This document shows positions 25,264 through 34,191 of a DNA stretch of 47,900 nt, piece by piece. Source of the DNA: Acidiphilium sp. 37-60-79 (GTDB lineage Bacteria; Pseudomonadota; Alphaproteobacteria; Acetobacterales; Acetobacteraceae). Below the pieces are notes generated by a model. It had not been told where the DNA came from. It ran no database searches and worked only from the letters and a program-made list of their open reading frames with translations. Position 1 is the stretch's first letter, and each line of letters begins with the position of its first letter. The stretch spans positions 1-47,900 of the forward strand of contig NCBV01000029.1 in assembly GCA_002279355.1 (NCBI GenBank), read 5' to 3'. The translations under genes and the position numbers were made by a program.

Positions 25264-26052
25264 ATGGCCACCCCAACAGCCAAACCGATCATCGACCTGT
25301 CTGGCAAAATCGGGCTGGTCCTCGGCATCGCCAATGAACATTCCATCGCCACCGGCTGCGCACAGCGTTTCGCGGATGCGGGCGCGCATCTGGTGGCGAC
25401 CTACTTAAACGACGCCGCACGGCCCTTCGTCGAACCCGTCACCCGCGCTCTGCCGTGCGATTTGGTGTTACCCTGCGATGTCCGGGTCGATGGCGCGCTG
25501 GAATCAGTGTTTGCCGCGATCACCTCGCGCTATGGGCGGCTCGATTTCCTGCTGCACGCCGTGGCCTTTGCCCCCCGCGACGACCTCCATGCGCGCGTCA
25601 CCGATTGTTCGGCAGCCGGTTTTGCTTTGGCCATGGATGTCTCCTGCCATTCCTTCATCCGCTGCGCACGCCTCGCCGAACCCTTGATGACGCAAGGCGG
25701 AGCATTACTCAGCGTGAGCTTTTACGGCGCCGAACGGGTGGTCGCGCATTATAATATGATGGGCCCGGTCAAAGCCGCGCTCGAATCCAGCGTGCGCTAC
25801 CTCGCCGCCGAGCTCGGCCCCCGCCATATCCGGGTCAACGCCCTATCCCCCGGCCCGATCGCCACCCGCGCCGCCAGCGGCATCGATCAGTTCGACGAAT
25901 TGCTCGAACGCGCCGCCCGCGCCGCCCCCGAACATCAACGCGTCAGCATCGAGGATGTCGGGACACTAGCCGCCTTTCTCGCCAGCGACGCCGGTGCGCG
26001 CATCACCGGCACCATCATTCCCGTCGATGGCGGGCAGCATATCATGGCGTAA
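25264..26052 (+). CDS. fabI: enoyl-[acyl-carrier-protein] reductase, FabI family
   Basis: This NAD(P)H-dependent short-chain reductase of the FabI type has 262 aa. It has the FabI-type nucleotide signature LSGKIGLVLGIANEHSIATGCAQRF in place of the usual SDR TGxxxGxG. The active site Y-x6-K is present in HYNMMGPVKAALE, followed by LGPRHIRVNALSPGPIATRAASGI. FabI reduces trans-2-enoyl-ACP in fatty acid synthesis. Its place between a phasin-like gene and phaC suggests a specialised copy linked to PHA or acyl-CoA flux, possibly as a NADH sink at low oxygen; that is inference. Confidence 0.88.
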   Translation: MATPTAKPIIDLSGKIGLVLGIANEHSIATGCAQRFADAGAHLVATYLNDAARPFVEPVTRALPCDLVLPCDVRVDGALESVFAAITSRYGRLDFLLHAVAFAPRDDLHARVTDCSAAGFALAMDVSCHSFIRCARLAEPLMTQGGALLSVSFYGAERVVAHYNMMGPVKAALESSVRYLAAELGPRHIRVNALSPGPIATRAASGIDQFDELLERAARAAPEHQRVSIEDVGTLAAFLASDAGARITGTIIPVDGGQHIMA

Positions 26053-26077
26053 TGCGCGCAAATCAGGAGCATCCGCG

Positions 26078-27847
26078 ATGAGCACGGACACCAAACCCAT
26101 CCGCAAACCCACTCAAGCCACACCAGCCAACCCCCCCATCACCGGCGAGCGCGTCTCGACAACCGATGCCATCGATCGCGCCTTGCACGCCGCGCAAGCC
26201 AAATTCACCGCCGGCCTGTCCCCCGCCGGTCTCGCCCTCGCCTGGCGCGACTGGGCGGTGCATCTGGCCAATCAACCGGCCCGCCGGATGGACCTCACCC
26301 GTCAAATGTTCGAGGACGCCGCCGCGATCAGCCGGATCGCCCTCGGCCTTGATCAACCAAGCACCGAACCCTGCCCCGATGATCGGCGCTTCACCCACCC
26401 GCGCTGGCAGGACATGCCCTACAGCCTATACAAGGAGCAATTCCTGCGCAGCGAACGCTGGTGGCACGATGCAACCACCGCCATCGCCGGGGTCGATCCC
26501 GCGCATGAGCGCATCGTCAGCTTCATCACAAGGCAAGCGCTGGATGCCATTGCGCCCACCAATTTTCCGCTCCTCAACCCCGAAGTCACGCAAGCCGCCC
26601 GCGACAGCGCGGGCCAATCAGTGCGCGCGGGTTTCAAAAATCTGCTGCAAGACAGCGCCATCGCGCTGCGCCATCATACCGAACTCCCGCTGCAACCCGG
26701 CAAAGACGTCGCCGTTACGCCCGGCACCGTCATCTATCGCAACGCGCTGATCGAACTCATCCAATACACCCCCACCACCGCAACCGTTCGGCCCGAACCG
26801 TTGCTGATCGTGCCTGCCTGGATCATGAAATATTACATTCTCGACCTCTCGCCACAAAACTCCCTGGTCCGCTATCTCACCGAGCACGGCTACACCGTCT
26901 TCATGATCTCCTGGCACAACCCCACCGCCGCAGATCGCGATCTCGGGCTCGATGATTATCGCACCGTCGGCATTATGGCCGCGATGGATGCGGTCAGCGC
27001 CATCACCGGCGCCGCCAAAATCCACGCCGTCGGCTATTGCCTCGGCGGCACGCTGCTCTCCATGGCCGCCGCCGCCATGGCCCGCGATCATGATGAGCGC
27101 CTCGCCTCGCTCTCGCTGTTCGCCGCCCAAACCGATTTCACCGAAGCGGGCGAATTGCAACTCTTCATCACCGAATCCCAGCTCGCCTTTCTTGACGATA
27201 TCATGTGGCACCAAGGCTATCTCGATACCACCCAAATGGCCGGCGCGTTCCAAATGCTGCGCTCGAACGACCTAATCTGGTCGCGCATGATCCGCCGTTA
27301 TTTCATCGGCGATCCGGAAAATCCGAACGATCTGATGTCCTGGAACCAGGACGCCACCCGCATGCCCTATCGCATGCATGCCGAATATCTACGCCATCTA
27401 TTCTTGCATAATGATCTGGCCGAAGGTCGGCTCAACGCGGGCGATCATCCTGTGGCCATCGGCGACATCACCGCCCCCTTTTTCGTCGTCGGCACCGAAC
27501 GCGATCATATCGCCCCCTGGCGCTCGGTCTATAAGCTGCATCTACTCAATCACGGCCCCCTCACATTCGTGCTCACCTCCGGCGGCCATAATGCCGGCAT
27601 TGTCAGCGAACCCGGCCATCCGCACCGGCATTTTGCCCTGATGACCCGCCCCACCGGCGCCCCTTATCGCGCCCCAGACGAATGGCAACGCACCGCGCCG
27701 GTGCATGAGGGTTCCTGGTGGCCCGAATGGGTCAAATTCCTCGCCGCCCATTCCGGTGCGCCGATAGCCCCACCCGCCATCGGCCGCGCCGATGCGGGCT
27801 ATCATGCCCTCGGCGCCGCACCCGGGCGCTATATCCACGAAATGTAA
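26078..27847 (+). CDS. phaC: class I polyhydroxyalkanoate synthase
   Basis: PhaC polymerises (R)-3-hydroxyacyl-CoA into PHA granules. The 589-aa product has the PhaC N-terminal domain (about residues 70-240), followed by the alpha/beta-hydrolase core. The nucleophile is C321 in the lipase-like box GYCLGG; the Asp is in VVGTERDHIAPW and the His in SGGHNAGIVSEPG. WIMKYYILDLSPQNSLVRYL and MISWHNP are characteristic. ATG 26078 follows CAGGAG; a longer frame begins inside fabI. It is 25 nt downstream of fabI and 10 nt upstream of the MaoC-Pta gene. Confidence 0.93.
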   Translation: MSTDTKPIRKPTQATPANPPITGERVSTTDAIDRALHAAQAKFTAGLSPAGLALAWRDWAVHLANQPARRMDLTRQMFEDAAAISRIALGLDQPSTEPCPDDRRFTHPRWQDMPYSLYKEQFLRSERWWHDATTAIAGVDPAHERIVSFITRQALDAIAPTNFPLLNPEVTQAARDSAGQSVRAGFKNLLQDSAIALRHHTELPLQPGKDVAVTPGTVIYRNALIELIQYTPTTATVRPEPLLIVPAWIMKYYILDLSPQNSLVRYLTEHGYTVFMISWHNPTAADRDLGLDDYRTVGIMAAMDAVSAITGAAKIHAVGYCLGGTLLSMAAAAMARDHDERLASLSLFAAQTDFTEAGELQLFITESQLAFLDDIMWHQGYLDTTQMAGAFQMLRSNDLIWSRMIRRYFIGDPENPNDLMSWNQDATRMPYRMHAEYLRHLFLHNDLAEGRLNAGDHPVAIGDITAPFFVVGTERDHIAPWRSVYKLHLLNHGPLTFVLTSGGHNAGIVSEPGHPHRHFALMTRPTGAPYRAPDEWQRTAPVHEGSWWPEWVKFLAAHSGAPIAPPAIGRADAGYHALGAAPGRYIHEM

Positions 27848-27857
27848 GGCTCCCATC

Positions 27858-29279
27858 ATGGACAATCCACCCCAGCCAGCCACAGCCGTCGCCATGCTCG
27901 AAAACCGCGTGTTCGATGAAATTGCCATTGGTGACACCGCCTCGATCAGCCGCACCTTGAACCGCGATGACATCGCGTTATTCGCCTATCTCTCCGGCGA
28001 CATCAATCCCGCGCATCTCGATGCCGATTACGCCCGCACCGATATGTTTCATCACATCATCGTCCACGGGCTGTGGACCGCCGGGTTGATCTCCGCCATC
28101 CTCGGCACCAAACTCCCTGGTCCCGGCACCATTTATCTCGATCAATCCTTGCAATTTCGCGCCCCCGTCGCCCCCGGTGACACCATCACCGCCACAATCA
28201 CCGTCAGCGAACGCATCCCCGAAAAACACCGGCTGAGCCTCGATTGTCAGGCCGTTAATCAAAACGGCGTGCTGGTGCTCAAAGGCACCGCCATCGTGCA
28301 AGCCCCCACCGAAAAAATCCGCCGCCCCGCGATGGCCCTGCCCGATATCCGGCTGAGCCGCCATGAACGCTTCAACGACCTGCTCAGCGCCGCCAAAGCC
28401 CAGGGCCCTTTGGTCACCGCCATCGCGCATCCGTGTGACGCGCTCTCGCTTACCGGCGCGCTGGATGCCGCCGTCGCCGGGCTGATCATCCCGATCCTGG
28501 TGGGGCCTGAGCAAAAAATCCGCGCCGCCGCCGCCGCCGCCGGGCTCGACATCACCGGCCTGCGGATCGAAGCAGCGCCGCACAGCCACGCCGCCGCCAC
28601 CCGCGCCGTGGAATTGGTCAGCACCGGTGCCGCCCAGCTCCTGATGAAAGGTGCACTGCACACCGATGAGCTGCTCGAAGCCGTGTTGCGCCCCGCAAGC
28701 GGCCTGTGCACCGAGCGCCGCCTGTCGCATGTCTATGTTATGGACGTGCCCAGCTACCCGCGCCCCCTGCTAATCACCGACGCCGCGATCAACATCGCCC
28801 CGGACCTCGCCGCCAAGCGCGATATCGCCCAAAACGCGATCGATCTCGCCCACGCGCTCGGCATCGAAACCCCCAAACTCGCCGTGCTGGCGGCTATCGA
28901 AACCATCGATCCCGCGATGAGCGCCACACTCGATGCCGCCGCCCTGTGCAAAATGAGCGAACGCGGCCAAATCACCGGCGGCATTATTGATGGCCCCCTC
29001 GCCCTCGACAACGCCATCAGCCCTGGGGCCGCCGCCGAAAAACACATTACCTCGCCCGTCGCAGGCCAAGCCGATATTCTGCTGGTGCCCAATCTCGAAG
29101 CCGGCAACATGATCGCCAAACAACTCACCTTCCTCGCCGGCGCCGACGCCGCCGGTGTGGTCGTCGGCGCACGCATCCCAATCATCCTGACCAGCCGGGC
29201 CGATAATGCCCGCACCCGCCTCGCCTCCTGCGCCGTTGCCCTATTAATGGCAGCCCATAACCGGCGGTCCAACCGATGA
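27858..29279 (+). CDS. MaoC enoyl-CoA hydratase fused to phosphate acetyl/butyryltransferase
   Basis: This is a two-domain enzyme of 473 aa. Residues about 12-140 form a MaoC hot-dog domain (DDIALFAYLSGDINPAHLDADYA, with D and H of the hydratase motif, and HGLWTAGLISAILGTKLPGPGT), expected to hydrate enoyl-CoA to (R)-3-hydroxyacyl-CoA. Residues about 165-470 form a Pta/Ptb domain (LIIPILVGPEQKIRAAA, LLMKGALHTDELLEAVL, VLAAIETIDPAMSATLDAA, DILLVPNLEAGNMIAKQL) that makes acyl-phosphate from acyl-CoA. It overlaps ackA by 4 nt (ATGA), so acyl-phosphate is probably passed to acetate kinase. The fusion links PHA monomer supply and acetate formation in one protein. Confidence 0.92.
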   Translation: MDNPPQPATAVAMLENRVFDEIAIGDTASISRTLNRDDIALFAYLSGDINPAHLDADYARTDMFHHIIVHGLWTAGLISAILGTKLPGPGTIYLDQSLQFRAPVAPGDTITATITVSERIPEKHRLSLDCQAVNQNGVLVLKGTAIVQAPTEKIRRPAMALPDIRLSRHERFNDLLSAAKAQGPLVTAIAHPCDALSLTGALDAAVAGLIIPILVGPEQKIRAAAAAAGLDITGLRIEAAPHSHAAATRAVELVSTGAAQLLMKGALHTDELLEAVLRPASGLCTERRLSHVYVMDVPSYPRPLLITDAAINIAPDLAAKRDIAQNAIDLAHALGIETPKLAVLAAIETIDPAMSATLDAAALCKMSERGQITGGIIDGPLALDNAISPGAAAEKHITSPVAGQADILLVPNLEAGNMIAKQLTFLAGADAAGVVVGARIPIILTSRADNARTRLASCAVALLMAAHNRRSNR

Positions 29280-30478
29280 CCGCCGCCATCTTGGTGGTCA
29301 ACGCTGGCTCCTCCAGCCTGAAATTCGCCCTTATCGAAACCACCGGCAAACGTCTCGCCGTCGGCGAAATCGAGCGCATCGGCGAAGCGCCACATCTATC
29401 CGCCAAAGATCACACCAACCAGCCAATCATCGAACGAGATTGGCCCGCTGGCGCCACTCTCAGCCATGAAGATTTGCTCGAGCCGCTGCTCAACTGGGCC
29501 GAAACCCACCTGCAAGGCGATCGCCTGATCGGCGTCGGGCACCGGATCGTCCATGGCGGCACTCGGTACGCCGCACCGGTGCGGCTCACCCACGCCATCC
29601 TGACGGCGTTAGACGCGTTAGTGCCGTTCGCGCCCTTGCACCAACCCCACAATCTCGCCGCCATCCGCGCCATCGCGGCCCTCCGGCCCGACCTGCCGCA
29701 AATCGGCTGCTTTGACACCAGCTTTCATCACACCATGCCCGACATCGCCACCCGCCTACCCCTCCCCGCATCCTATCACCGCGCCGGCGTGCGCCGTTAC
29801 GGCTTTCACGGGCTTTCTTATGAATATATTGCCAAACAATTCGCCAAACTCGATCCGCAACGCGCCGCCGGACGCGTGATCGCCGCCCATCTCGGCAACG
29901 GCGCGAGCGTTTGCGCCCTGCGCGCCGGACAATCAATCGAAACCAGCATGGGCTTCACCGCCCTTGATGGCCTGATGATGGGCACGCGCACCGGCAGCCT
30001 TGATCCCGGCGTAGTGCTCCATATGCTCGAACAAGAACAGCGCAGCGCCAGCGCCATCAGCCATCTGCTCTATAACCGCTCCGGCCTGCTCGGCGTGTCC
30101 GAAGAATCATCGGATATGCGCGTCCTGCTCGCCAGCACCCGCCCGCAAGCCAAGCGCGCCGTCGCCCTATTCTGCCACATCGCCGCCCGCGAAATCGCTG
30201 CCCTCACCACCAGCCTCGGCGGCCTCGATGCGCTGATCTTCACCGCCGGCATCGGCGAACACGCCGCCCCCGTGCGCGCCGCCATCTGCGCAAATCTCGC
30301 CCATTTCGGCATCACCCTCGATGCCACAGCAAACAATCACAACACCCTCCTGATCAGCCGCCCCACCACGCCCGTCTCCGTCTGGGTCATCCCCACCAAC
30401 GAAGAAGCGATGATCGCCCAGCACACCACCACGCTCTTGATCCCAGAAGGTGCGAAACAATCACAGATCAGTCCCTAA
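29276..30478 (+). CDS. ackA: acetate kinase
   Basis: AckA converts acetyl-phosphate and ADP to acetate and ATP (reversible). It is 400 aa with the N-terminal VVNAGSSSLKFALIE, GVGHRIVHGG, the catalytic core CFDTSFHHTMPD, RRYGFHGLSYEYIA, AHLGNGASVCAL and the C-terminal LIFTAGIGEHAAPVRAAIC. All are acetate/propionate kinase signatures. It is the last gene of the operon starting at 24948 and is translationally coupled to the MaoC-Pta gene. A 104-nt gap separates it from rnpB. Confidence 0.95.
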   Translation: MTAAILVVNAGSSSLKFALIETTGKRLAVGEIERIGEAPHLSAKDHTNQPIIERDWPAGATLSHEDLLEPLLNWAETHLQGDRLIGVGHRIVHGGTRYAAPVRLTHAILTALDALVPFAPLHQPHNLAAIRAIAALRPDLPQIGCFDTSFHHTMPDIATRLPLPASYHRAGVRRYGFHGLSYEYIAKQFAKLDPQRAAGRVIAAHLGNGASVCALRAGQSIETSMGFTALDGLMMGTRTGSLDPGVVLHMLEQEQRSASAISHLLYNRSGLLGVSEESSDMRVLLASTRPQAKRAVALFCHIAAREIAALTTSLGGLDALIFTAGIGEHAAPVRAAICANLAHFGITLDATANNHNTLLISRPTTPVSVWVIPTNEEAMIAQHTTTLLIPEGAKQSQISP

Positions 30479-30546
30479 TCAATCGGCGAACACATCGATG
30501 AATGACCCGTTCTGCCGCAAACCACCGCCATCGCGGTACGAGGCAT

Positions 30547-30575
30547 TTGACGGAGGCGCCCGCCTGCGCCATGAC
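30547..30575 (+). promoter_or_regulatory. candidate sigma-70 promoter of rnpB
   Basis: TTGACG (30547-30552) is followed after 17 bp by CATGAC (30570-30575), placing initiation near 30582, exactly where the predicted RNA begins. The -10 is weak. Confidence 0.5.
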
Positions 30576-30582
30576 CCTTTCA

Positions 30583-30971
30583 CCAGACGGCCGGGCAGCC
30601 GCTGTCGTGATCCAATCACGATGGAGGAAAGTCCGGGCTCCACGGAACAACGGTGCCGGCTAACGGCCGGCGGGGGCGACCCCAGGGATAGTGCCACAGA
30701 AAACAAACCGCCCGCGCGCGCAAGCCCGCAGGCAAGGGTGAAACGGTGCGGTAAGAGCGCACCGCGCGACCGGTAACGGTCGCGGCAGGGTAAACCCCAC
30801 CGGGAGCAAGACCGAATAGGGGTGGCCGGCGGCGTGAGCAATCATGGCCGCAGGGATGTTTCGGCCCGCCGCCCGGGTTGGTCGCGCGAGGTGCGCAGCA
30901 ATGCGCATCCCAGAGGAATGGCTGCCCCGTGCGGCAACGCACGGACAAAACCCGGCTTACAGGCCGTCTGG
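30583..30971 (+). ncRNA. rnpB: RNase P RNA, bacterial type A
   Basis: This is the catalytic RNA that matures the 5' ends of tRNAs, about 389 nt. The ends pair perfectly as helix P1 (CCAGACGGCC at 30583-30592 with GGCCGTCTGG at 30962-30971). Universal core segments are present: GGAGGAAAGTCCGGGCTCC, CAGGGTAAACCCCACC, AGAGGAATGGCTGCC and AAACCCGGCTTACAGGCC. Lengths of the variable helices fit alphaproteobacteria. No protein is encoded here; the open frame that runs into the next gene from 30878 starts inside this RNA. Confidence 0.95.
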
Positions 30972-31024
30972 TATTTTGCGCCCTTGCCCCGCGCACCCGG
31001 CATCCCCAACTGTCGAACATCATC

Positions 31025-31666
31025 ATGAAACGAATCCTGATCCTCCCCATGCTCACCACCCTATTCCTCTCCGGCTGCTCGGTGTTCGGCATTCGCTCGA
31101 GCACGCCTGAGCCGAAATTCAGCGTCATCGCCCAGCTCGGCCCGGTCGAAATCCGCCAATACGCGCCGCGCATCGCCGCCGAAACAACGGTCGATGCCAG
31201 CGCCGAAGCCGCCCGCAACCAAGGCTTCCGCCGCCTCGCCGGCTATATTTTCGGCGCCAACCATGGCGGCCACTCGATCGCCATGACCGCACCGGTCGCA
31301 CAATCACAATCAAACAGCGGCAAAATCGCCATGACCGCCCCCGTCGCCCAATCGAAATCGGCCCAAGGCTGGACCATCAGCTTTTACATGCCCGCGCAGT
31401 ATACGCTGGAAACCCTGCCCATCCCCAACAATCCGCAAGTGCGTCTGGTCACCATTCCCGCCGCCACCATCGCGGTGCTGCGCTTCACCGGCAGCCGCAG
31501 CCCCAGCGCCATCGCCCGCGAACAGGCCAAACTGACCCACATCCTCGCCACCAGCCCCTGGCACGCGGACGGCCCGCCCGATGCCTGGTTCTACGATCCA
31601 CCCTGGACGCTGCCCTTCCTGCGCCGCAACGAAGTCGCCATCCCGGTCGCCAAAACCGCCCCGTAA
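31025..31666 (+). CDS. SOUL-family haem-binding lipoprotein
   Basis: This 213-aa protein has a lipoprotein signal peptide (MKRILILPMLTTLFLSGC, lipobox LSGC, Cys18). A SOUL/HBP domain follows, with VEIRQYAPRIAAETTVDA, FRRLAGYIFGANHGGHSIAMTAPV, VRLVTIPAATIAVLRFTG and a C-terminal AWFYDPPWTLPFLRRNEVAIPV. Proteins of this family bind haem or porphyrin, though their bacterial role is not settled. The AMTAPVAQS segment occurs twice in close succession, a small internal duplication. It lies between rnpB and the SRP RNA. Confidence 0.87.
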   Translation: MKRILILPMLTTLFLSGCSVFGIRSSTPEPKFSVIAQLGPVEIRQYAPRIAAETTVDASAEAARNQGFRRLAGYIFGANHGGHSIAMTAPVAQSQSNSGKIAMTAPVAQSKSAQGWTISFYMPAQYTLETLPIPNNPQVRLVTIPAATIAVLRFTGSRSPSAIAREQAKLTHILATSPWHADGPPDAWFYDPPWTLPFLRRNEVAIPVAKTAP

Positions 31667-31677
31667 CCACGCGAGCC

Positions 31678-31706
31678 TTGCCAATCGCCGCCAAACATCG
31701 GATACC
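31678..31706 (+). promoter_or_regulatory. candidate promoter of the SRP RNA gene
   Basis: TTGCCA (31678-31683) and GATACC (31701-31706) are spaced by 17 bp and lead to initiation near 31712, the predicted 5' end of the SRP RNA. Confidence 0.45.
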
Positions 31707-31710
31707 ACCC

Positions 31711-31811
31711 CCGGGAGATCGGTCGCGGACGGGCGTCTCGCCAACCCGGTCAGGGCCGGAAGGCAGCAGCCGCAACGAGTTTCCGCACGGGTCGCTGATC
31801 CGGTCTCCCAC
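31711..31811 (+). ncRNA. ffs: signal recognition particle RNA, small bacterial (4.5S) type
   Basis: The RNA pairs with Ffh to target nascent membrane proteins. The conserved domain IV tip is visible as GGTCAGGGCCGGAAGGCAGCAGCC (split around 31748-31771: loop GGAA and the symmetric AGCAGCC side). The ends GGGAGA (31713-31718) and TCTCCC (31804-31809) close the long hairpin. The length of about 100 nt is usual. It lies directly before dnaX, a common arrangement in alphaproteobacteria. Confidence 0.93.
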
Positions 31812-31866
31812 CTCCAGCCGATCTTTCCAACCCAATATCTTTCCAACCCAATAGCGTTCGGAGCCC

Positions 31867-33693
31867 ATGGCCGGTTTATTCGACGATGATCCGCCGCCGC
31901 CGCCCCCAGGACCCTCCCTGTTCGGCGATGACCCCGCGCCCGAGCCAAACCCCGAATCCGCCCCCGCCTATCGCGTCCTCGCCCGCAAATACCGCCCCAC
32001 CCATTTCGATGATCTGATCGGCCAAGACGGCCTGGTCCGCACCCTGCGCAACGCCTTCGCGATGAACCGCATCGCCCATGGCTTCATGTTCACCGGCGTG
32101 CGCGGCGTCGGCAAAACCACCACCGCGCGCATCATCGCCCGCGCCCTCAACTGCATCGGTCCCGATGGCACCGGCAACGCCACCGCCGATCCCTGCGGCG
32201 TCTGCGCCAATTGCCGCTCAATCCTCGAAGACCGCCACCCCGACGTGATCGAGATGGACGCCGCCTCCAATACCGGCGTCGATGATGTGCGCGCGATCAT
32301 CGATGCCACCCAGTTCAAACCGATGATGGCGCGCACCAAAGTCTTCATCATCGATGAAGTCCACATGCTCTCGCGCAACGCCTTCAACGCCCTGCTCAAA
32401 ACCCTCGAAGAGCCACCCCCGCACGTCAAATTCATCTTCGCCACCACCGAAATCCGCAAAGTCCCGATCACCATCCTTTCGCGCTGCCAGCGCTTCGACC
32501 TCAAGCGCGTGCCCATCGAAACCCTCGCCGCCCATTTCGCGCGGGTCGCCGCCGCCGAAGCGATCACGATCGACCCCGGCGCGCTCGAGGCCATCGCCCG
32601 CGCCGCCGATGGCTCGGTGCGCGATGGCCTGTCGCTGCTCGACCAAGCCATCGCCCTTGGCCCCGATGCCACCACCATCACCAGCGACGCCGTCGCCACC
32701 ATGCTTGGCCTCGCGGATCGCTCCATCGTGTTCGACCTGATGGACGCCCTCGCCGCCGGCAACATTGCCCAAGCCCTCGGCGTGCTCGATCACGCCCATG
32801 ATAACGGCGCCGAACCTGGCCAGGTGATGCAGGATTTGCTCGGCCTGACCCATACGCTCTCACGGCTGAAATCGATCCCCGATCTCGCCACCAGCACCGC
32901 CCTGCCCGAACTCGAACGCACCCGTGGCCGCGCGCTCGCCGAGCAACTCTCGATCCCCTGGCTCGGTCGCCTTTGGCAAATGCTGCAAAAAGGCCTCGCC
33001 GACATCGATCAAGCGACCGACCGCCGCGCGTGCGCCGACATGGTGCTCATCCGCCTCTGCTTCGTCGCCGACGCCCCCACCCCCGGCGATCTGCTCCGCC
33101 ACCTGCGCGACTCCGCGCCCGCGCCCGCATCCACTCCATCCGCGCCCAGCCCCAACCCCGGCGGCAGCATGCTGCGCGCGGTAGCCAATGGCGCCCCGAT
33201 CATCAGCGCCGCACCCAACGCCCCACCCGCACCCGCTCCCCGCCCAATGCCCACCAGCTTCGAGCAAGTCGTCGCCCTCGCCCATGACCGGCGCGATATC
33301 CGCCTGCACGCCCATCTACGCCACGATGCCGGCCTGGTCCGTTTTGCGCCGCCCATCATCGAGCTAAACCTCGCCCCATCCGCCCCGCGTGACCTCGCCG
33401 CCCGGCTCGGCGCGATGCTGGAGCAGGAAACCGGCCGCCGCTGGACCATTGCCCTCTCCGCCGAAAAATCCGCCCTCAGCCTCGCCGCCGCCGAGGAGCA
33501 GGAAGCCACCAACGCCCATCAGCGTGCGAGCCAGCACCCGCTGGTCCAAGCCGTGCTCGCCGCCTTCCCCGGCGCGCGCATCGAAGCCCTGCACCGCCCA
33601 GATCCACCACAAGCCCTGGGGGCAGCACCCGTCCCCGGCGCCGATGACGAACCACCCACCGATGAGTCCACCCTCGATCAGGAGTATTCATGA
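31867..33693 (+). CDS. dnaX: DNA polymerase III subunit gamma/tau
   Basis: DnaX is the motor of the clamp loader of the replisome. The 608-aa product has the AAA+ region with Walker A GVRGVGKT (residues 77-84), a zinc-module cysteine cluster (C96, and C110/C113/C116 in CGVCANC), Walker [10 protein letters not shown], and sensor 1 with the arginine finger in [11 protein letters not shown] Pro/Ala-rich linker (about 415-460) and a C-terminal tau-like domain follow. The N-terminus carries an unusual acidic, Pro-rich extension ([17 protein letters not shown]). It overlaps ybaB by 4 nt. I see no obvious slippery heptamer for gamma synthesis. Confidence 0.96.
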   Translation: MAGLFDDDPPPPPPGPSLFGDDPAPEPNPESAPAYRVLARKYRPTHFDDLIGQDGLVRTLRNAFAMNRIAHGFMFTGVRGVGKTTTARIIARALNCIGPDGTGNATADPCGVCANCRSILEDRHPDVIEMDAASNTGVDDVRAIIDATQFKPMMARTKVFIIDEVHMLSRNAFNALLKTLEEPPPHVKFIFATTEIRKVPITILSRCQRFDLKRVPIETLAAHFARVAAAEAITIDPGALEAIARAADGSVRDGLSLLDQAIALGPDATTITSDAVATMLGLADRSIVFDLMDALAAGNIAQALGVLDHAHDNGAEPGQVMQDLLGLTHTLSRLKSIPDLATSTALPELERTRGRALAEQLSIPWLGRLWQMLQKGLADIDQATDRRACADMVLIRLCFVADAPTPGDLLRHLRDSAPAPASTPSAPSPNPGGSMLRAVANGAPIISAAPNAPPAPAPRPMPTSFEQVVALAHDRRDIRLHAHLRHDAGLVRFAPPIIELNLAPSAPRDLAARLGAMLEQETGRRWTIALSAEKSALSLAAAEEQEATNAHQRASQHPLVQAVLAAFPGARIEALHRPDPPQALGAAPVPGADDEPPTDESTLDQEYS

Positions 33694-34013
33694 AAAATCT
33701 CGCCGGCCTGATGAAGCAAGCCCAGCAAATGCAGCAAAAAATGCAGGATATGCAGGCCATGCTGGAAACGCTCGAAATTGAGGGCCAATCCGGCGCCGGC
33801 CTCGTGCGCCTAACGCTCTCCGGCAAAGGCGCGCTCAAACGCGTCGCCATCGACCCGAAATTGCTCGCCCCCGAGGAAGCCGAAACCCTGCAAGACCTGC
33901 TGATCGCCGCCCATAGCGACGCCCGCACCAAGCTCGATGCCGTCTCCGCCGCCGAAATGCAAAAAGCCACCGGCGGCATTTCGCTCCCCGAGGGCATGAA
34001 ACTCCCCTTCTAG
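33690..34013 (+). CDS. ybaB: YbaB/EbfC nucleoid-associated protein
   Basis: This 107-aa DNA-binding protein has the helical [20 protein letters not shown] start and the core [28 protein letters not shown], diagnostic for the family. It is translationally coupled to dnaX (4-nt overlap). In most bacteria recR comes next, but here the gene ends in repeat copy 2 (its TAG stop is the first three bases of the element), followed by a palindrome and a convergent operon. AGGAG precedes the start. Confidence 0.95.
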   Translation: MKNLAGLMKQAQQMQQKMQDMQAMLETLEIEGQSGAGLVRLTLSGKGALKRVAIDPKLLAPEEAETLQDLLIAAHSDARTKLDAVSAAEMQKATGGISLPEGMKLPF

Positions 34014-34121
34014 TGTCCCGATTCTGAAATCCGTTGGATTTCGGAATCAGAGTGGACACTAGAAAATTCAATGATTTAGTGGCCTGCTTATCCCTGAAAT
34101 TCATCTCAGAAAATTCAATGA
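34011..34121 (+). repeat. MITE-like inverted-repeat element, copy 2
   Basis: The first 69 bp are identical to copy 1. It then continues with TGGCCTGCTTATCCCTGAAA and TTCATCTCA, matching the right-hand half of copy 3, and ends with a second GAAAATTCAATGA in place of the right terminus. The opening TAG is the ybaB stop. There is no coding capacity. Confidence 0.85.
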
Positions 34122-34134
34122 CCCTTTGTTTGCC

Positions 34135-34188
34135 GATCAATATTCGTTTAGGTCGAATCGATCGATTCGACCTAAACGAATATTGATC
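34135..34188. repeat. perfect 54-bp palindrome between convergent operons
   Basis: The arms of 27 bp are exact reverse complements with no spacer, centred between 34161 and 34162; the arm begins GATCAATATTCGTTTAGGTC. It is AT-richer than its surroundings. It lies between ybaB/repeat copy 2 and the stop of the DUF4175 gene (34192). As RNA it would fold into a long hairpin from either strand, so a bidirectional terminator is possible, but no T tract follows. Confidence 0.9.
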
Positions 34189-34191
34189 TAA

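Noticed and set aside
30878-31024. Upstream start of the SOUL protein
   Set aside because: It would lie inside the RNase P RNA gene; ATG 31025 begins a lipoprotein signal peptide.
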